Assembly: GCA_963920525.1 (NCBI GenBank)
Contig: OY986438.1
Span: 73,738,136-73,802,135, forward strand
Source: Dichetophora obliterata
Taxonomy: Eukaryota > Arthropoda > Insecta > Diptera > Sciomyzidae
Reading direction: 5' to 3'
DNA: 64,000 nt
Each line of letters starts with the position of its first letter. The stretch's first letter is position 1. Of this stretch, positions 10,320-21,451 are shown in pieces. A program made the position numbers and the translations under genes. The notes under the pieces were generated by a model that did not search any database, had not been told where the DNA came from, and saw only the letters and a program-made list of their open reading frames with translations.

Positions 10320-12433
10320 AGTTTATGAATTCAATTTCAAAAAAGCGGACTTTCTGAGGTTGAATCATTTACTTCATAATAAACTTAATGTAATTTTAGA
10401 ATATTTTAAGGGTAATAATCTTGAAGATTCAATTAATTTTTTTTTTATAGAAATCTTTACTAAGTTTTCTGAGTCCGTGCGTATAGCCTTAAATTAGCGA
10501 AAAATTGTGCTTACCCTTGGTACAAAAGGGAATTAAAGACTCTTCGCAACAACAGGAATAAGGCATGGAAGAAATATGTCTGTAGCTTAGACTTTAATGA
10601 CCTAGAAACCTACAAGCGTTTGTTTCTGGATTTTGAAAGTTGCTCAGCTACCTTATATCAAAATTATTTAGACAATATTAAGCTGAGAATATTGTCTGAT
10701 CCAAAGAAATTCTGGGGTTTCATAAACACCAAAAAAAAAAATCTGATGGATTCCCTTCATCATTTAAGACTTCTGACGGATTTACTGACGATCCCGTTAT
10801 AATTTGTGGCCTATTTGCCACTCTCTTTAAAGAGTCATTCTGTTCAGACTCTTTTAATCCTGATGAAGATTATTTTGAACATATGAACTCTACACCCAGG
10901 GTTTCGTTGGACCCTATATCTTTTAATTCAGAGGATATTTTAAAGTATATTGGATCGATCGAAGAAGATTTTAATGCTGGACCTGACGGAATTCCTGCCG
11001 CAGTGTTAACGCAATGTGGTTCCGTTCTAAGCCAACCACTCTCCATATTATTTAATAAATCAATTAGGGAATGTAATTTTCCACCTTTTTGGAAAAAATC
11101 TTTTATAAGTCTTATTTATAAAAAAGGTTGTAGGAATGATGTAAACAACTATAGGCCTATCGCTAAACTCTCATCGATTCCAAAACTTTTCGAGCGGCTC
11201 GTGTATGATCGTGTGAAGATTCGTTGTGGGAGGGTCATAACAACTCGTCAGCATGGATTTGTTACTGGCAGATCCACTGTGTCTAATCTCCTCGATTTTA
11301 CAACATTCTGCTTAAATTCAGTTTATTCAGGTAACCAGGTCGATTGTATTTACACTGATTTTAGTAAAGCATTTGATAAACTACCACACAAATTAATTAT
11401 ATTTAAACTAAAGTTAATGCGTTTTCCACAATTTTTTGTAAGCTGGATTCAATCGTATCTGACAGAGCGATCTTATCAAATACGATTTCGAGGTGTATTG
11501 TCTGCTGAATTTATTGCTGCATCAGGTGTTCATCAAGGTAGCCACCTTGGTCCACTTCTGTTTATTTTAGCCATTAATGATGTAACCCACATCATCAAAC
11601 ACTCTGATCTACTTATTTATGCAGATGACATGAAAATATACAGAACAATAAATGCTAAAGACAATTCAGATCTGCTCCAGTCGGATTTGAAATCCATTGA
11701 AATTTGGTGTTCTAAAAATAATATGTTTCTAAATCCAGATAAATGCCAAACTATGACCTTTTCGCGAAAAAGGAATAATTTAATTTTTGATTATAAGATA
11801 AAAAATACTGCTTTAAGTCGTGTAGATGCTGTCAAAGATCTTGGTATATGCATGGATTCTAAGCTATCGTTTAACGTTCATATTGATTACATTTGTAAAA
11901 AACATCTTCTATGCTCGGGTTTATGAAACGCTGGGCCAAAGAATTTAATAGTATCATCACAACTTCAACGCTGTATTATGCAATTGTGCGACCTCACTTA
12001 GAGTATGCAAGTCAAGTTTGGTCCCCAAGTTACAATGTACATGTTGAGCGTTTAGAGAGAATCCAAAAACGTTTTGTTCGGTTTGCTCTAAGGGTACACT
12101 TTAAACCTTCCTCCTTATGAGGATCGTTTACTATTAAATAAACTATTTAAACTATTTAAACTATTAAATATGCAATCTTTGAACGAGAGAAGGAAGTCTG
12201 CAGATATCGTCTATTTACACCAACTCATAACTGGTGTATTCGATTCACCAGAACTCCTAACTCTTATAAATTTTAACACTAACCGTAGAAGCAGTAGAAA
12301 TGCTAACAATTTAATTTACTTACCTTTTAGTAGAACAAATTATATGGCTACTGCTCCTTTACATCGCATGAGTACCTTCGTTAACAACTGTAGCTTTTTA
12401 ACTTATCGAAAGGTCAACTCAAAAGTAGATTGA
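10320..12433 (+). pseudogene. LINE ORF2, reverse-transcriptase domain
   Basis: The main frame is 10883-11926, with AGPDGIPAAVL (10980), YRPIAKLSSIPKLFE (11150), QHGFVTGRST (11250), TDFSKAFDKLPH (11356), GVHQGSHLGPLLFI (11525) and the catalytic YADDMKIY (11619). The C-terminal thumb follows after a frameshift near 11915 (a YYAIVRPHLEYASQVWSP stretch), and a tail lies at 12170-12433. Frameshifts and stops lie at 10319, 10497, 10800-10880, 11915 and 12120. Tandem copies of an 'aaactattt' unit occur at 12133-12165. It is inactive, but the motifs are clear. Confidence 0.85.
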
Positions 12434-12571
12434 AAACTAATGTATGTTTAGATCTATGTAAACGCATGGTTAGTTGTTATGTCTTGTGTTGTCCCTTAGC
12501 CCAACCCATATTATGGTGGGTAAATTTTTCTCACTTTGGATTGTTTTGGACCACTCTTATCGATATCATTA

Positions 12572-12891
12572 GGGCTATTCACAGTTTGAGCGTACTTTTA
12601 ACAAATCGTATGTATAGCTCTTGTTATTGTTCAAACTATGAGCACCTCACCATGTGACTGTCGTATAAAAAAATTGTGCAACCCTGTGATGTATGTGATT
12701 ATGCGCCTGTAGACAGAGCATAAAAATACGAGGTACAAAAAACACGTCCAAGGGCTGCTTTTATTTCCGCGTGCCTGCGTATTTGCGTTTGTATGCAAAA
12801 CAACAGCAAGACAAAATGCGCTTTCGTAAATTGGCGTACAAATAGCGGATCGTACAAATGGCGGACCAGCGTATTCGAACTGTGAATGGCC
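12572..12891. mobile_element. Harbinger-like miniature element (TTA duplication), copy A
   Basis: 320 bases with inverted termini GGGCTATTCACAGTTTG (left) and the complement of GGCCATTCACAGTTCG (right), flanked by TTA on both sides (12569-12571 and 12892-12894). The TTA duplication and G-rich ends fit PIF/Harbinger derivatives. It has no coding capacity and sits in the 3' region of the LINE. An element with the similar terminus GGGGTATTCAC lies at 41951-42211. Confidence 0.75.
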
Positions 12892-12930
12892 TTATTGAGA
12901 TGTTTTAATGTTGTTTGGGCTGGTTCTTAA

Positions 12931-13752
12931 GATGATCTTATGCGGAGAAAGTGCGAAAAAGCTGTAGTAGCTGAACTCTATTGTTATTGCATATGGTCAG
13001 ATAATGGTCAGATAATGCAACAAATATGGTCAAATAAGCACATATGGTCAGATAATGCAACAAATTTTGTTGGCACTAAGCGAAAACTCGTTAAAATGCA
13101 GCAAATCATAGCAGATCAACTATCGGACTCAAATGTAGCTGATTTCTTTTCTCAAAATAGTATTACCTGGCGTTTCATTCCTCCATCATCAAATGGGAAA
13201 GCGGCGTCAAATTAGTGAAAACACACCTGAAACATGTAATCGGCCAACCTTGATTTACGAAAGCTTTTACACTCTTTTAACAAGAATTGAATCCCTTCTT
13301 AATTCCAGACCACTGTGTCCTAGTAACGATGGAGAAATTGATGCACTGACACCTGCACATTTTTTAATAGGCTAACCACTTACGGCAGGATCTGAGGCAT
13401 TCGTCGACTTGAACTTCAACATAAGTCCGTTAAAGCAGTGGGACAAGGTGAAACATATGGCGCAAGGATTCTGGAATAGATGGCACAATGAATATCTCAC
13501 TGGTCTACAACAAGTGGCGAAGCGAAAAGCCGAACTTAAATTTAAACGACGACATCATACTTAGAGAGCCCAATACATATCAGTCACAATGGGTTCTTGC
13601 ACGGGTCGTTAAACTGCATCCAAGCGCTGATCACAAGGTGAGAGATGTCACAGTTAAGACAACTGTTAGAGAATACATGCGACGAGTTGCCAAGCTCGGC
13701 TTGTTGTCTATCTCAGAAGAACCGGAATCCTTCAGCGGGCAGGAGGATGAAC
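12931..13752 (+). pseudogene. BEL-1 integrase, C-terminal part
   Basis: Contains SDNATNFVGTKRKL (about 13036-13080, catalytic-core aspartate region), ITWRFIPPSSNGKA (13162-13205, where the final catalytic glutamate would normally follow), ESLLNSRPLCPS (13290-13325), ALTPAHFLIG (13342-13372), KQWDKVKHMAQGFWNRW (13433-13483) and the C-terminal chromodomain-like WVLARVVKLHPSADHKVRDV (13590-13650). Frame changes occur at about 13205, 13375 and 13490. Just upstream (12991-13060) the catalytic segment was locally duplicated. The 3' LTR starts at 13758 after a purine-rich stretch. Confidence 0.82.
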
Positions 13753-13757
13753 AGAAT

Positions 13758-13916
13758 TGTAATAACCCTGTAAATTAATTGCTTTGCTTTACTGAGATTA
13801 TCAATATTCTACTTTAATATATGCTTACAATCGAATGTTGTCACAGTTATAATTGCAACTGTTCTTTAATTAAGGTTTATGTAAGTTCATACATAACTCT
13901 TTATATACTTAAGATC
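13758..13916 (+). repeat. BEL-1 3' LTR, left part
   Basis: Starts TGTAATAACCCTG and matches bases 1-159 of the 5' LTR at 1487 with scattered substitutions. It breaks off at GATC, where the 2.45-kb insertion begins. A purine-rich tract with GGGCAGGAGGATGAA just upstream is the likely plus-strand primer. Confidence 0.85.
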
Positions 13917-16365
13917 TGTAGGGGACTTGGAGCTCAATTTCGCTAATATTTTTAGAAATTTTTATTTTTGATTCTAAATAAATCTTATTGAAAAGTCATC
14001 AATTTTCAGCCATGAATTTAATGCCATCTATTGGTCAAATATTTGTATTTTTATATGAACCACTGTACCGGAAGTTTGATAAATGCTATTATTTATCTCC
14101 AAACTTTCTTAAACACGCTTTTAAAGATTTATTTTATTACCAAACGCGTAATTTCCTGTTCATAAATTCGATTTTTTTTTCTATCCAGAAGCCAACGAGG
14201 AAACAAGTGCTTATTTAAAAATTATAAAATAGTCATATTTTCAAGGTGGTTTTTTTTTTAATTTTTAAACCCATCAAAAATTTTGGAAACAAGTTTTATT
14301 TACTTAATTTCGCCACTTTAATTAAAAGTAGTAAATGCAAATACATTGGAAAAGAAAAATTATCTACTGTCATCTAAGCTAATTGAATCAAAATTATCTT
14401 ATAACCTTTGAAAAGTTAAGATTTGACACCTGTCCTACAGGATTGAACAATTAATTTTTCCTGGCGTCAATTCCAAACCGGATTGGCGCCTTATTAAAAA
14501 TCCCAAAGTGGATTTTCTATTCTTCATTTCTTTTGGATTTATATCAACATTTCTGTATATGCTGAGAACGAGTTTTTATGCCGAACCAGAAATCTAGGCA
14601 AAATTGGCTTCGTGAGTTTGGCTTCAGTTGGCAGTCGTAAGCGGTACAAACTTCAACATGTGGTCTATAATAAAAGTTAGAAATATTTGACCAGACCAAG
14701 CATACAAAAAAATGAAAAAAAAATAACTTTTAAATATAGTTAAATAATAACAATTAAGTAATTAACAATATTTAAAGTGAAAAAAACATTAAAATTAAGT
14801 TAAATATCTATGCAACTAAAATTTAAAACTTGAATTAAAAATACTAAAAATTTGGAAAACGTGAAAAACCTATATAAACAGCAAACATTAATACCTAACA
14901 TACATTCATAAAAGCTAAAATCATTAAAAATATCAAATAAAAACCTAATTTGCATTATTAAAACATCATGAACTAATATAAGTGAAGAAAAAAAAAACAG
15001 CATACATTCATGTAACCAACAACAATTTCTATTATATACACTCTTAAAGCTAAAGAAAAGAAACTTATTAACAACTTAAGTAAAAAGTGGTGGAAAAAAT
15101 TAATGTGGTGAATAATTAAATAAAAAATGAAAAAAAATACAGATTAACATTCTCAAAAATTAACTGGTAATTACATAAATGTAGGTTTTTTAACATTTTT
15201 TTTTTTATATATGCTAACAATAATGCTAACAAAGTTAAGATGAACATTTAATGATTTTTTTATTGAATGTGTGTTACAAATGTGTATATGTCGTGCTTTG
15301 CAATGAAAGAGAAAAATTCTCTTAAATAATTTTTCAGATCATCAAATGCTCTCTCACAGCACAACGCTGAAAGATCTTTCATCGTCGGAGAAGCGGCGTA
15401 AAAGTGAGTTGGAAATCACGTATAATAAAGGAAGTGAGTTGAAATCAAGTTTTTTTATTGTATAGAATGCATGCGAATTACTCTTTTATTACCATTGCAA
15501 ACGAAGATGTTGTTTTGTTCGCACTTAGCTACTAAAATTTTATTTTCTTCATTTAAATTAAATAATGATTAATTTAAATCTAATAATTTAAAGCTAAAAG
15601 AAAAAAAAGTTTTCCTGTTTATAATTTTTTTAGCCATTAAAGGTTTGTTGTATGTATAATAGTGCATAAACGTCACAGTCATTAAAATTATTTGCATACA
15701 CAATTTTCAAATGGTAACACTTACCATTCTATATTGTATTATATGAAAAACAAAAACAACAATTTAGTATAAAGGCAATGGCTAAAGTTTATTGACCCCG
15801 GTATAAAATTAACATTTAATTTAACTATATTTAACAATAATGTTTATCTCTTTTATATGAAATAAAAATTTTGTTATCAAGGAAAGTTAAGTATTTTCTT
15901 TTGATTTCAGCATAAAGTAGTTGGTTTGTGATGAAAGATAGGGATCCTATTTAGTTTGTTTTTTGTTAAATTTTTGTTTTAAAATTAGGATCATGGCTGG
16001 GAGGTCATATGTATGTTGCACTAACATCATCAAGCAACATAATATCTTCCATATATGACTTGCAGCACAAGCTTGTCGCTAACTAGTTCCTGTGTAATAT
16101 GTCCGTCCGAAATTAGGTCACTTCCGTTTCCTGTCTAAGTTATCTCTTCTATATTTCTTTTCCGATTCTTCTATATATGTATTTAAGTTACATACTCTGC
16201 ACGCAAATTAAAATAATTTTTACGTAGCAAGGTAAAGCATTGTCTGATAGGGTGCAAGAACTCTACTCCACAAGCCGACGATCCCTAGCCGGATATAATG
16301 CGTGCATCCGCTTCCTGTCAGCAAAATCAAAATCTTTAAAAACATTTAAACCGTTGATTGCTACA
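13917..16365. mobile_element. 2.45-kb non-coding TG...CA insertion in the BEL-1 3' LTR
   Basis: The insert begins TGTAGGGGACTTGG and ends GATTGCTACA. The flanking GATC at 13913-13916 and 16366-16369 is present once at the matching place in the intact 5' LTR, so it is a 4-bp TSD. TG...CA ends with a 4-bp duplication are the pattern of a gypsy-type LTR. No coding domain was seen, so a long solo LTR is the simplest reading. A TATA-like tataaaa lies at about 15802. A large non-coding derivative or a DNA element with short GTAG/CTAC ends remains possible. Confidence 0.6.
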
Positions 16366-16369
16366 GATC

Positions 16370-16554
16370 TGGTAAAAACGTTTGCGTAACAGCATAGTTA
16401 ATCCCAATTTAAAAGATATAGAGTTAGTTGATTTCTAGAAGCATATGTGTGCATAATAAATTTCTTTTCAATAAATAATTGCAACCAACATATGTTAAAA
16501 CAATTGAACTCGTTTTAGTTTTTCTTTCATTTTATACAGTCCACAAATTCGACA
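16370..16554 (+). repeat. BEL-1 3' LTR, right part
   Basis: Matches bases 160-344 of the 5' LTR, ending AAATTCGACA. Together with 13758-13916 it gives exactly 344 bases. It is followed by acaat, the right half of the BEL-1 target duplication. Confidence 0.85.
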
Positions 16555-16689
16555 ACAATTATTATTCCTTAGCCTACAAGTATTATATTGCAATATTCAA
16601 ATATCGAATAGACTTACTCTTTCCATTTGACTTTTTGAATAGAAATTTCGAAAATAACTGTTATTTTCGGTCACTGGTCAAAACTAATT

Positions 16690-17000
16690 CCATATGGTAC
16701 TGGTGATAACTCAGTTCGATAGACCACGGGTTTCCTAAAGGACAGAACGATTCGTGTATTAGTTGACGGTATTTCATCCGAGGAGCACGCCATCAACGCA
16801 GGAGTTCCGCAGAGTACGGTTCTATTGCCAACCTTGTTTCTGGATTTTATAAAAAAACCTTTCGTTGACACATAACCCAATCCATTCGTTTGCGGACGAC
16901 ATTTGGCATTCATACTCATTTAAAAAATGTCCAAGTTCTGTGAAGATTGAAAGGAAGAGGGAAAAAAAATGTTCAGGAAAATGCTCATTTTCTCAAAACG
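16690..17000 (+). pseudogene. LINE reverse-transcriptase fragment, right part
   Basis: Reads FLKDRTIRVLVDGISSEE, then a GVPQSTVLLPTLFL stretch and, after a frame change, NPIHSFADD-like residues (16722-16910). This is the palm region around the catalytic aspartates of a LINE reverse transcriptase. With the fragment ending at 1486 it probably makes one copy split by BEL-1, since each side carries a different part of the same domain in the same orientation. It is badly decayed after 16915. Confidence 0.6.
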
Positions 17001-17549
17001 AATTAGAAACTATTTTCAGGCAACTATGAATGAGGAGCGATTAAATGCACTGGCCTTATTAAATACTGCAGCAGTTCTAATCCACTAATTAACTTATGAG
17101 GACGGTATAAATAATTTCACACGAGCACATAATTAAACACTTTATTTTTATTGTTTTGTATAAATTACTAGGTATCTGTGTGTGAAAAATGACAAAATTA
17201 AATTTTTTTAATTTTGTTCTATTGTAAAAAAAAAATTTAATGAGGAGGCGCTAATGTGGGGCCTAGAGCAGCAGACTACCTAAATCCGCCACTGCCCACA
17301 TCGATACATCTTGCAAATGTCTCCAATAAATGCGATTTTCAATATCAATAAAATATCAAAAAGTTTTGGTTGGATGCAGGGTTCTACCATTAAAATATCA
17401 TTGATTGAACGACCATTAGAAGAACGAAAAGGGTGTGTGTCAATCGGAAACTTTTCTGTCGGATGATCAAATTTTGACAGATGGCAGAGCAATTTTTGGC
17501 ATTTGTGAGGTGAATATAATTGTCAAAATTTGTGCTAATCCCAGGGGCT

Positions 17550-17765
17550 AAAGTGCAGTAAAGTTAAATCGGCATTTTTGCTGGTGAACGTCCTCCAAGT
17601 GCCTCTACCAGCAGCACAAGCAAGTGCAGTGCAAAATTTGTTGCTAGCCAACATCCTCCAAGTGCCATCACCAGCGGCACAAGCAAGTGCAGCGCAAATT
17701 TCTTGATTCTTTTGCTTGCCAACGTTCTCCGAGAGTCGCCACGAGCAGCACGAGCAATTCAATTG
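17550..17765. repeat. Minisatellite array, left arm of the fold-back element
   Basis: About three units of 60-70 bases sharing 'cctccaagtgcc', 'ccagc(a/g)gcacaagcaagtgcag' pieces and 'gcaaatttcttg'. The units run in the opposite sense to those at 17885-18095. Units diverge toward the centre of the element. Confidence 0.75.
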
Positions 17766-17884
17766 ACTGGTCATTTCTCTAATAATTCAGAAGCACCATT
17801 TCAGCATGTCTCAAGCGCAAAGGCAAATTTCTGCCATCATACTCCGGCGTGAATTAAATAAATTGAGAGCGGAGAGTTTGAGTT

Positions 17885-18095
17885 TCATTTGCTTGTGCTG
17901 CTGGTGATGGCACTTGGAGGATGCTGGCTAGCAAGAAATTTGCGCTGCACTTGCTTGTACTGCTGCTGGTGGCACTTGGAGGATGTTGGCTAGCAACAAA
18001 TTTTGCACTGCACTTGCTTGTGCTGCTGGTGGTGGCACTTGGAGGACGTTCGTCAGCAAAGAAAGCCAGTTTAACTTCGCTGCACTTGCTCATGC
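17885..18095. repeat. Minisatellite array, right arm of the fold-back element
   Basis: About three units carrying 'cttgtgctgctggtg', 'ggcacttggagga' and 'gctagcaa', the reverse complement of the left-arm units. Order and spacing mirror the left arm, so the arms can pair along their whole length. Confidence 0.78.
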
Positions 18096-18496
18096 ACCGA
18101 GAGATCGTTAGCCCACACACACAAATTCAAGGAGTTTCGTTTTTTATTTTTATTATTTTGTTATTTTTTAAGTTTACAATATTACAAGTTCACGAAATAA
18201 GTTGTAAGTACAAACACTCGAATTAAATATGTCGCAAAATGAATAAAATGCAAATTAAATAAAATATTTGCTCTAAAACACGACAGAAATGTGAAATGTC
18301 AAAATTTGTAATTGTCAAAATTTCATCCTCCATTTGACACAGCAGAAAAGACAAATTTATTTCAACACACACAAATTTTATTCAACTTGATATTTTCTAT
18401 CCTACCACGACTGAAAAGTTTCCTTTTGACACGCACCCTAAGAAGTTAGATTTGACTCCCTCTTCTACGCTGACTACCTAGGACATATGATTTAGC

Positions 18497-20260
18497 TCAA
18501 GATACTCTTTGATAAACGACGAATATTGTTTTTCTCAGTTCTGGGTTGCGATCCAATTTTTTCGCAAGACCATTAAACCTTATGAGCGCTTGATTATAGG
18601 AATCACCGAGATTCTTTGGATTGAATTTCAGTGGCAAACGCACGGAATATTCACCTGTAACTATTCGTTTATGATTACTTTTAAAATGATTTTCACATTC
18701 AAGTTCTTCCTTTGTCCTTTTTAAATCGTTATGAACGACATCTTCAACTTCCCAGAATTTCTTAACAATATCATGCAAAAAATAGTCGGACTGTTCTGAA
18801 TACTTTGCACTTATATGCTGGCCTACGCCAAAAACCACCCAACCTAATTAAGTTTTCTTCATTAGTGGTAAATCATCACGAATTCGAATTTGGTCAATGC
18901 AAAACAGATCAAAAAAAGGCCCGCTTTTACCAAGGCATCAAAACGCTACAATTTATAAAACAACGGATCAGCGAGCTTAATGTTAGCAGGTATATTCCAA
19001 TCGGACGTGTTTATATTTAAATTTGGTTGTTGATCAATTATGGTCGCTGTAACGACAGCTACAATTGTTGTTGAAAAATCTCCAATTTGAGATTGTATGA
19101 GTAAATCAACTATGCTATCGGCTACAAAATCGAAATCTTCGATTCCAGATATAACAATAGGCGACTGAGTTTAAGTTGATTTGCGAAAAGAGAGGTAACG
19201 AAGTTTAGCTGAGACGCCAATTCCAAAATGATACGACAAAGTACTAAATACCCCCCTCGGTTTTTAACGAAAACAACCGCAATGGCTAGAAGAACGAAGC
19301 TATCGAGTTGAGCCTTCGCTTCAACACGACGAGAAGCTGACATAGAAACTAAAGCTGCTTGCGAATTCTCCTCAACTGGAGGAATGTTTGCAATAAGAGA
19401 GGATTGTGTTTTAGAAACTGTGAGTTGGCTTAATGAACCTAAAGCTGTTTGTGACATGCTCAATGCTAAAGACTCAGCACCATTAAGAGGAGACTGCGCT
19501 TTAGGAGCTGTAAGTGGGCTTATGTGAAGTAGATTATGATGCTTTGAGGGACAATGATGACAACGTATAGATTTACATTCATTGAGCCAATGTTCCCTCA
19601 GTAAAAAATTCAAACAGATTTTTAATTTGTTTGCCTCTTTAAGCCGAAGGGCAGGCGATAGGTTTAAAAAGTTGTGCAACCTGTTAGTGAATGTTCATTG
19701 GATTTGCACAATGAATTCTTATATGACGAAGAAGAAGATGCGACTAAAGCTCTACGAGTATTATTAATGTTTTGATACAAAACTTTCCCACCTGTTGGGA
19801 AAGCATTGGGTACCAAAATACTTTCCACATTTTTAAGGATCCTGCCTAAAGGATCTATTTTCCAAAAAACGTCGACATTGAGTCCCAAGATGGTATTTGA
19901 CTTATAGGTGTTTTTTCTCCCATTTACTCTGTGAGGCACTGTCAAGTTTACTTCTAATAAGGTGAATGAGTACGCAATCTGGCCACTAAATGTTGGAATT
20001 TGTAACTCCGGTAGCCGCGGTTTTGCCTGTGCTACTAGGATGAGACTCTTCTGGTGAGAAATTTTGGAGAATGCGCCGAGTGTGCGGAGCGGCAAGATTT
20101 CAAGAAACACCGAAGAAACTTCTGCTCGAGCATCACTTTCGAATTCATCGTGATTCTCCTCTTCAAGCTTGGTCTGTGCCTCATCAAATTTTTGAAACAA
20201 ACGCTCAATAAACTCAAGCCATGGCTAGATATAATTTTCATCGAGCGACTGCAAATGTGA
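18497..20260 (-). pseudogene. BEL/Pao remnant with Gag, protease and reverse-transcriptase start
   Basis: Read on the minus strand. 20200-19960 has a Gag-type LPELQIPTFSG segment. 19720-19540 has a zinc-knuckle region ending CHHCPSKHHNLLH. 19310-19190 has a protease-like VLLAIAVVFVKN segment with weak similarity around CRIILELASQLNF. 18838-18500 has the entry to reverse transcriptase (KKFWEVEDVV, TKEELECENHFK, SVRLPLKFNPKNLGDS). Protease-region motifs (FPTGGKV, near 19770) also appear out of order next to Gag, so the copy is rearranged as well as frameshifted. No LTRs were found. It may be a different family from BEL-1 and BEL-2. Confidence 0.7.
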
Positions 20261-21449
20261 AGACGTTAATTCCAATTTAATACCTTCTAATTCTTTGCCA
20301 ATTGACAAATCTTTCCGCTTGTTAAACGTTCAAAATACTTCACGCCATGCGGAGAAGCTAGCGGCACTGTCCAATAAATAAACAAAGGAATTTTTTTTTA
20401 TTGCAAACGTTGCAAAATGTGTTGCACTGACAATCGTATGGTTAGTAACTAAATCGTTAACTGTATGTACGTATCAGAGATCTGCAACGGATACATTTTT
20501 TGCGACTCTGAGTATATCGGAAAAAAATAAGTACAAAAACCTACTCACCCTAAGTGCACGCAACTCGACTCATATTCTTTTCTACGAAGCTATAATGCGG
20601 CGGCTCAAATAAATATGATTATCCCAAGTCATGAGTCGGATCGGGAAAGATCGGGTTTTTTCGGTTCGTAAATACTTATGGTTGTTGTCGTCTTGCTAAT
20701 ACTTATCCTACTTGCCGAAATACTCATAATCGACACAAGTAGCCGAATCACTCGGCTCATCTGCCACAGATATGAAACAGAGCACAGTAGAGTGCAGCAG
20801 TAAATAGTGAGCAAGTTTTTTGTATTTGTTTTGTGCTATTTTTTCCTGAGCATTTAGATACCAACCATATGTCTTATTCTTGTGTTGCTTTTTGTTTTTC
20901 CCAATTCCAACTTCACGTGTTTTTCCCAATTCCAACTTCAATGAAGCGCAGCATCTAAAATGTTTAAATTAGTGGTTTGATATTATTTGTTTGCTTTTTA
21001 TAAAAACAAAAAAAAATCATCAAAAAAAAAGCCTATCGTTTCGTTTTTATTCCAAAAAAAGAGGAGTGAACCTCATGCGTTTTGCCACAAATTTGTGCTG
21101 GTTGCAAATTTGATACTATCAATTGTTGAAAAAGATAATAGCATACTTTTTGGCATTGTGATAAAGTGATCACAGGTCGTATAGCATAAATACATGACTT
21201 GCATACGTGTTCTGATTCTGTTGTTTGGAATCAAAGAATATATATTTCACTTTCAGCTAATTGAAGATGTTTGAAGAACATTTCTTGACAAGGTAATTTG
21301 AATAGTTTTGAAAGTTTTTTATTTCAAAGTTCATTAAAATGTTTCATAGTAAGCTATAAGATAATGTGAATTAATTTAACTTTATACATATCACATTACT
21401 GTTTTACTAATTCAATTTAATTGTAATTATTTAAAAAATAAATACTATA
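20261..21449. other. No gene recognised
   Basis: A+T-rich DNA between the BEL remnant and the mariner. It holds a short direct duplication of 'tttttcccaattccaacttc' (about 20897 and 20919) and several GACTC-rich words, but no coding domain. It could be host sequence or old repeat. Confidence 0.4.
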
Positions 21450-21451
21450 TA

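Larger units (their letters stand above)
8572..12930 (+). mobile_element. LINE with PHD-type ORF1, APE endonuclease and reverse transcriptase
   Basis: A near full-length LINE with a 5' leader (about 8572-8679), ORF1 (8680-9576), ORF2 endonuclease (9577-10319), ORF2 reverse transcriptase (to 12433) and a 3' region that hosts the Harbinger-like element at 12572-12891. It sits in the middle of BEL-1 integrase. The exact ends and the TSD could not be fixed. The domain order ORF1-APE-RT without RNase H suggests the CR1/jockey group; the clade is not resolved. Confidence 0.75.
1487..16554 (+). mobile_element. BEL/Pao LTR retrotransposon BEL-1, with nested insertions
   Basis: Two LTRs of 344 bases bound the element; the 3' copy is split. 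The LTRs begin TGT and end ACA. The flanking 5-mers are agaat (1482-1486) and acaat (16555-16559), a 5-bp duplication with one change, as expected for BEL/Pao. Internal pieces in order are a Gag start fused to the reverse-transcriptase N-terminus (2030-2411), reverse transcriptase and RNase H (6444-7735), and integrase (7736-8571 and 12931-13752). Three other elements interrupt it, at 2412-6435, about 8572-12930 and 13917-16365. By eye the LTRs are about nine-tenths identical, so this is an old insertion. All coding parts are broken. Confidence 0.88.
17416..18470. mobile_element. Fold-back element with minisatellite arms
   Basis: Two long arms in inverted orientation surround a short centre (about 17765-17880). 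Matching landmarks run inward from both ends: AGGGTG(C/T)GTGTCAA with GGAAACTTTTC (17429-17455 versus 18407-18437), a TCAAAATTTG stretch, then AGTGCAG with AAGTTAAA and CGTCCTCCAAGTGCC (17552-17602 versus 18032-18090), followed by repeat units. The structure resembles Drosophila FB elements. No transposase is present. The 9-mer GACTACCTA occurs at 17274-17282 and 18472-18480 and could be a TSD, but the left copy lies 130 bases outside the arm. A relative is at 45340-46560. Confidence 0.7.

Noticed and set aside
14000..16300. Short frames inside the 2.45-kb insertion
   Set aside because: A+T-rich, no motifs. They do not support a coding element.
17854..18226. Open frames on both strands rich in leucine or serine/threonine in the minisatellite arms
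   Set aside because: They arise from the repeat units themselves and read in several frames. No protein family.
17274..18480. GACTACCTA at both sides of the fold-back element as a 9-bp TSD
   Set aside because: The right copy abuts the arm, but the left copy lies about 130 bases outside the matching arm, so the duplication is not convincing.
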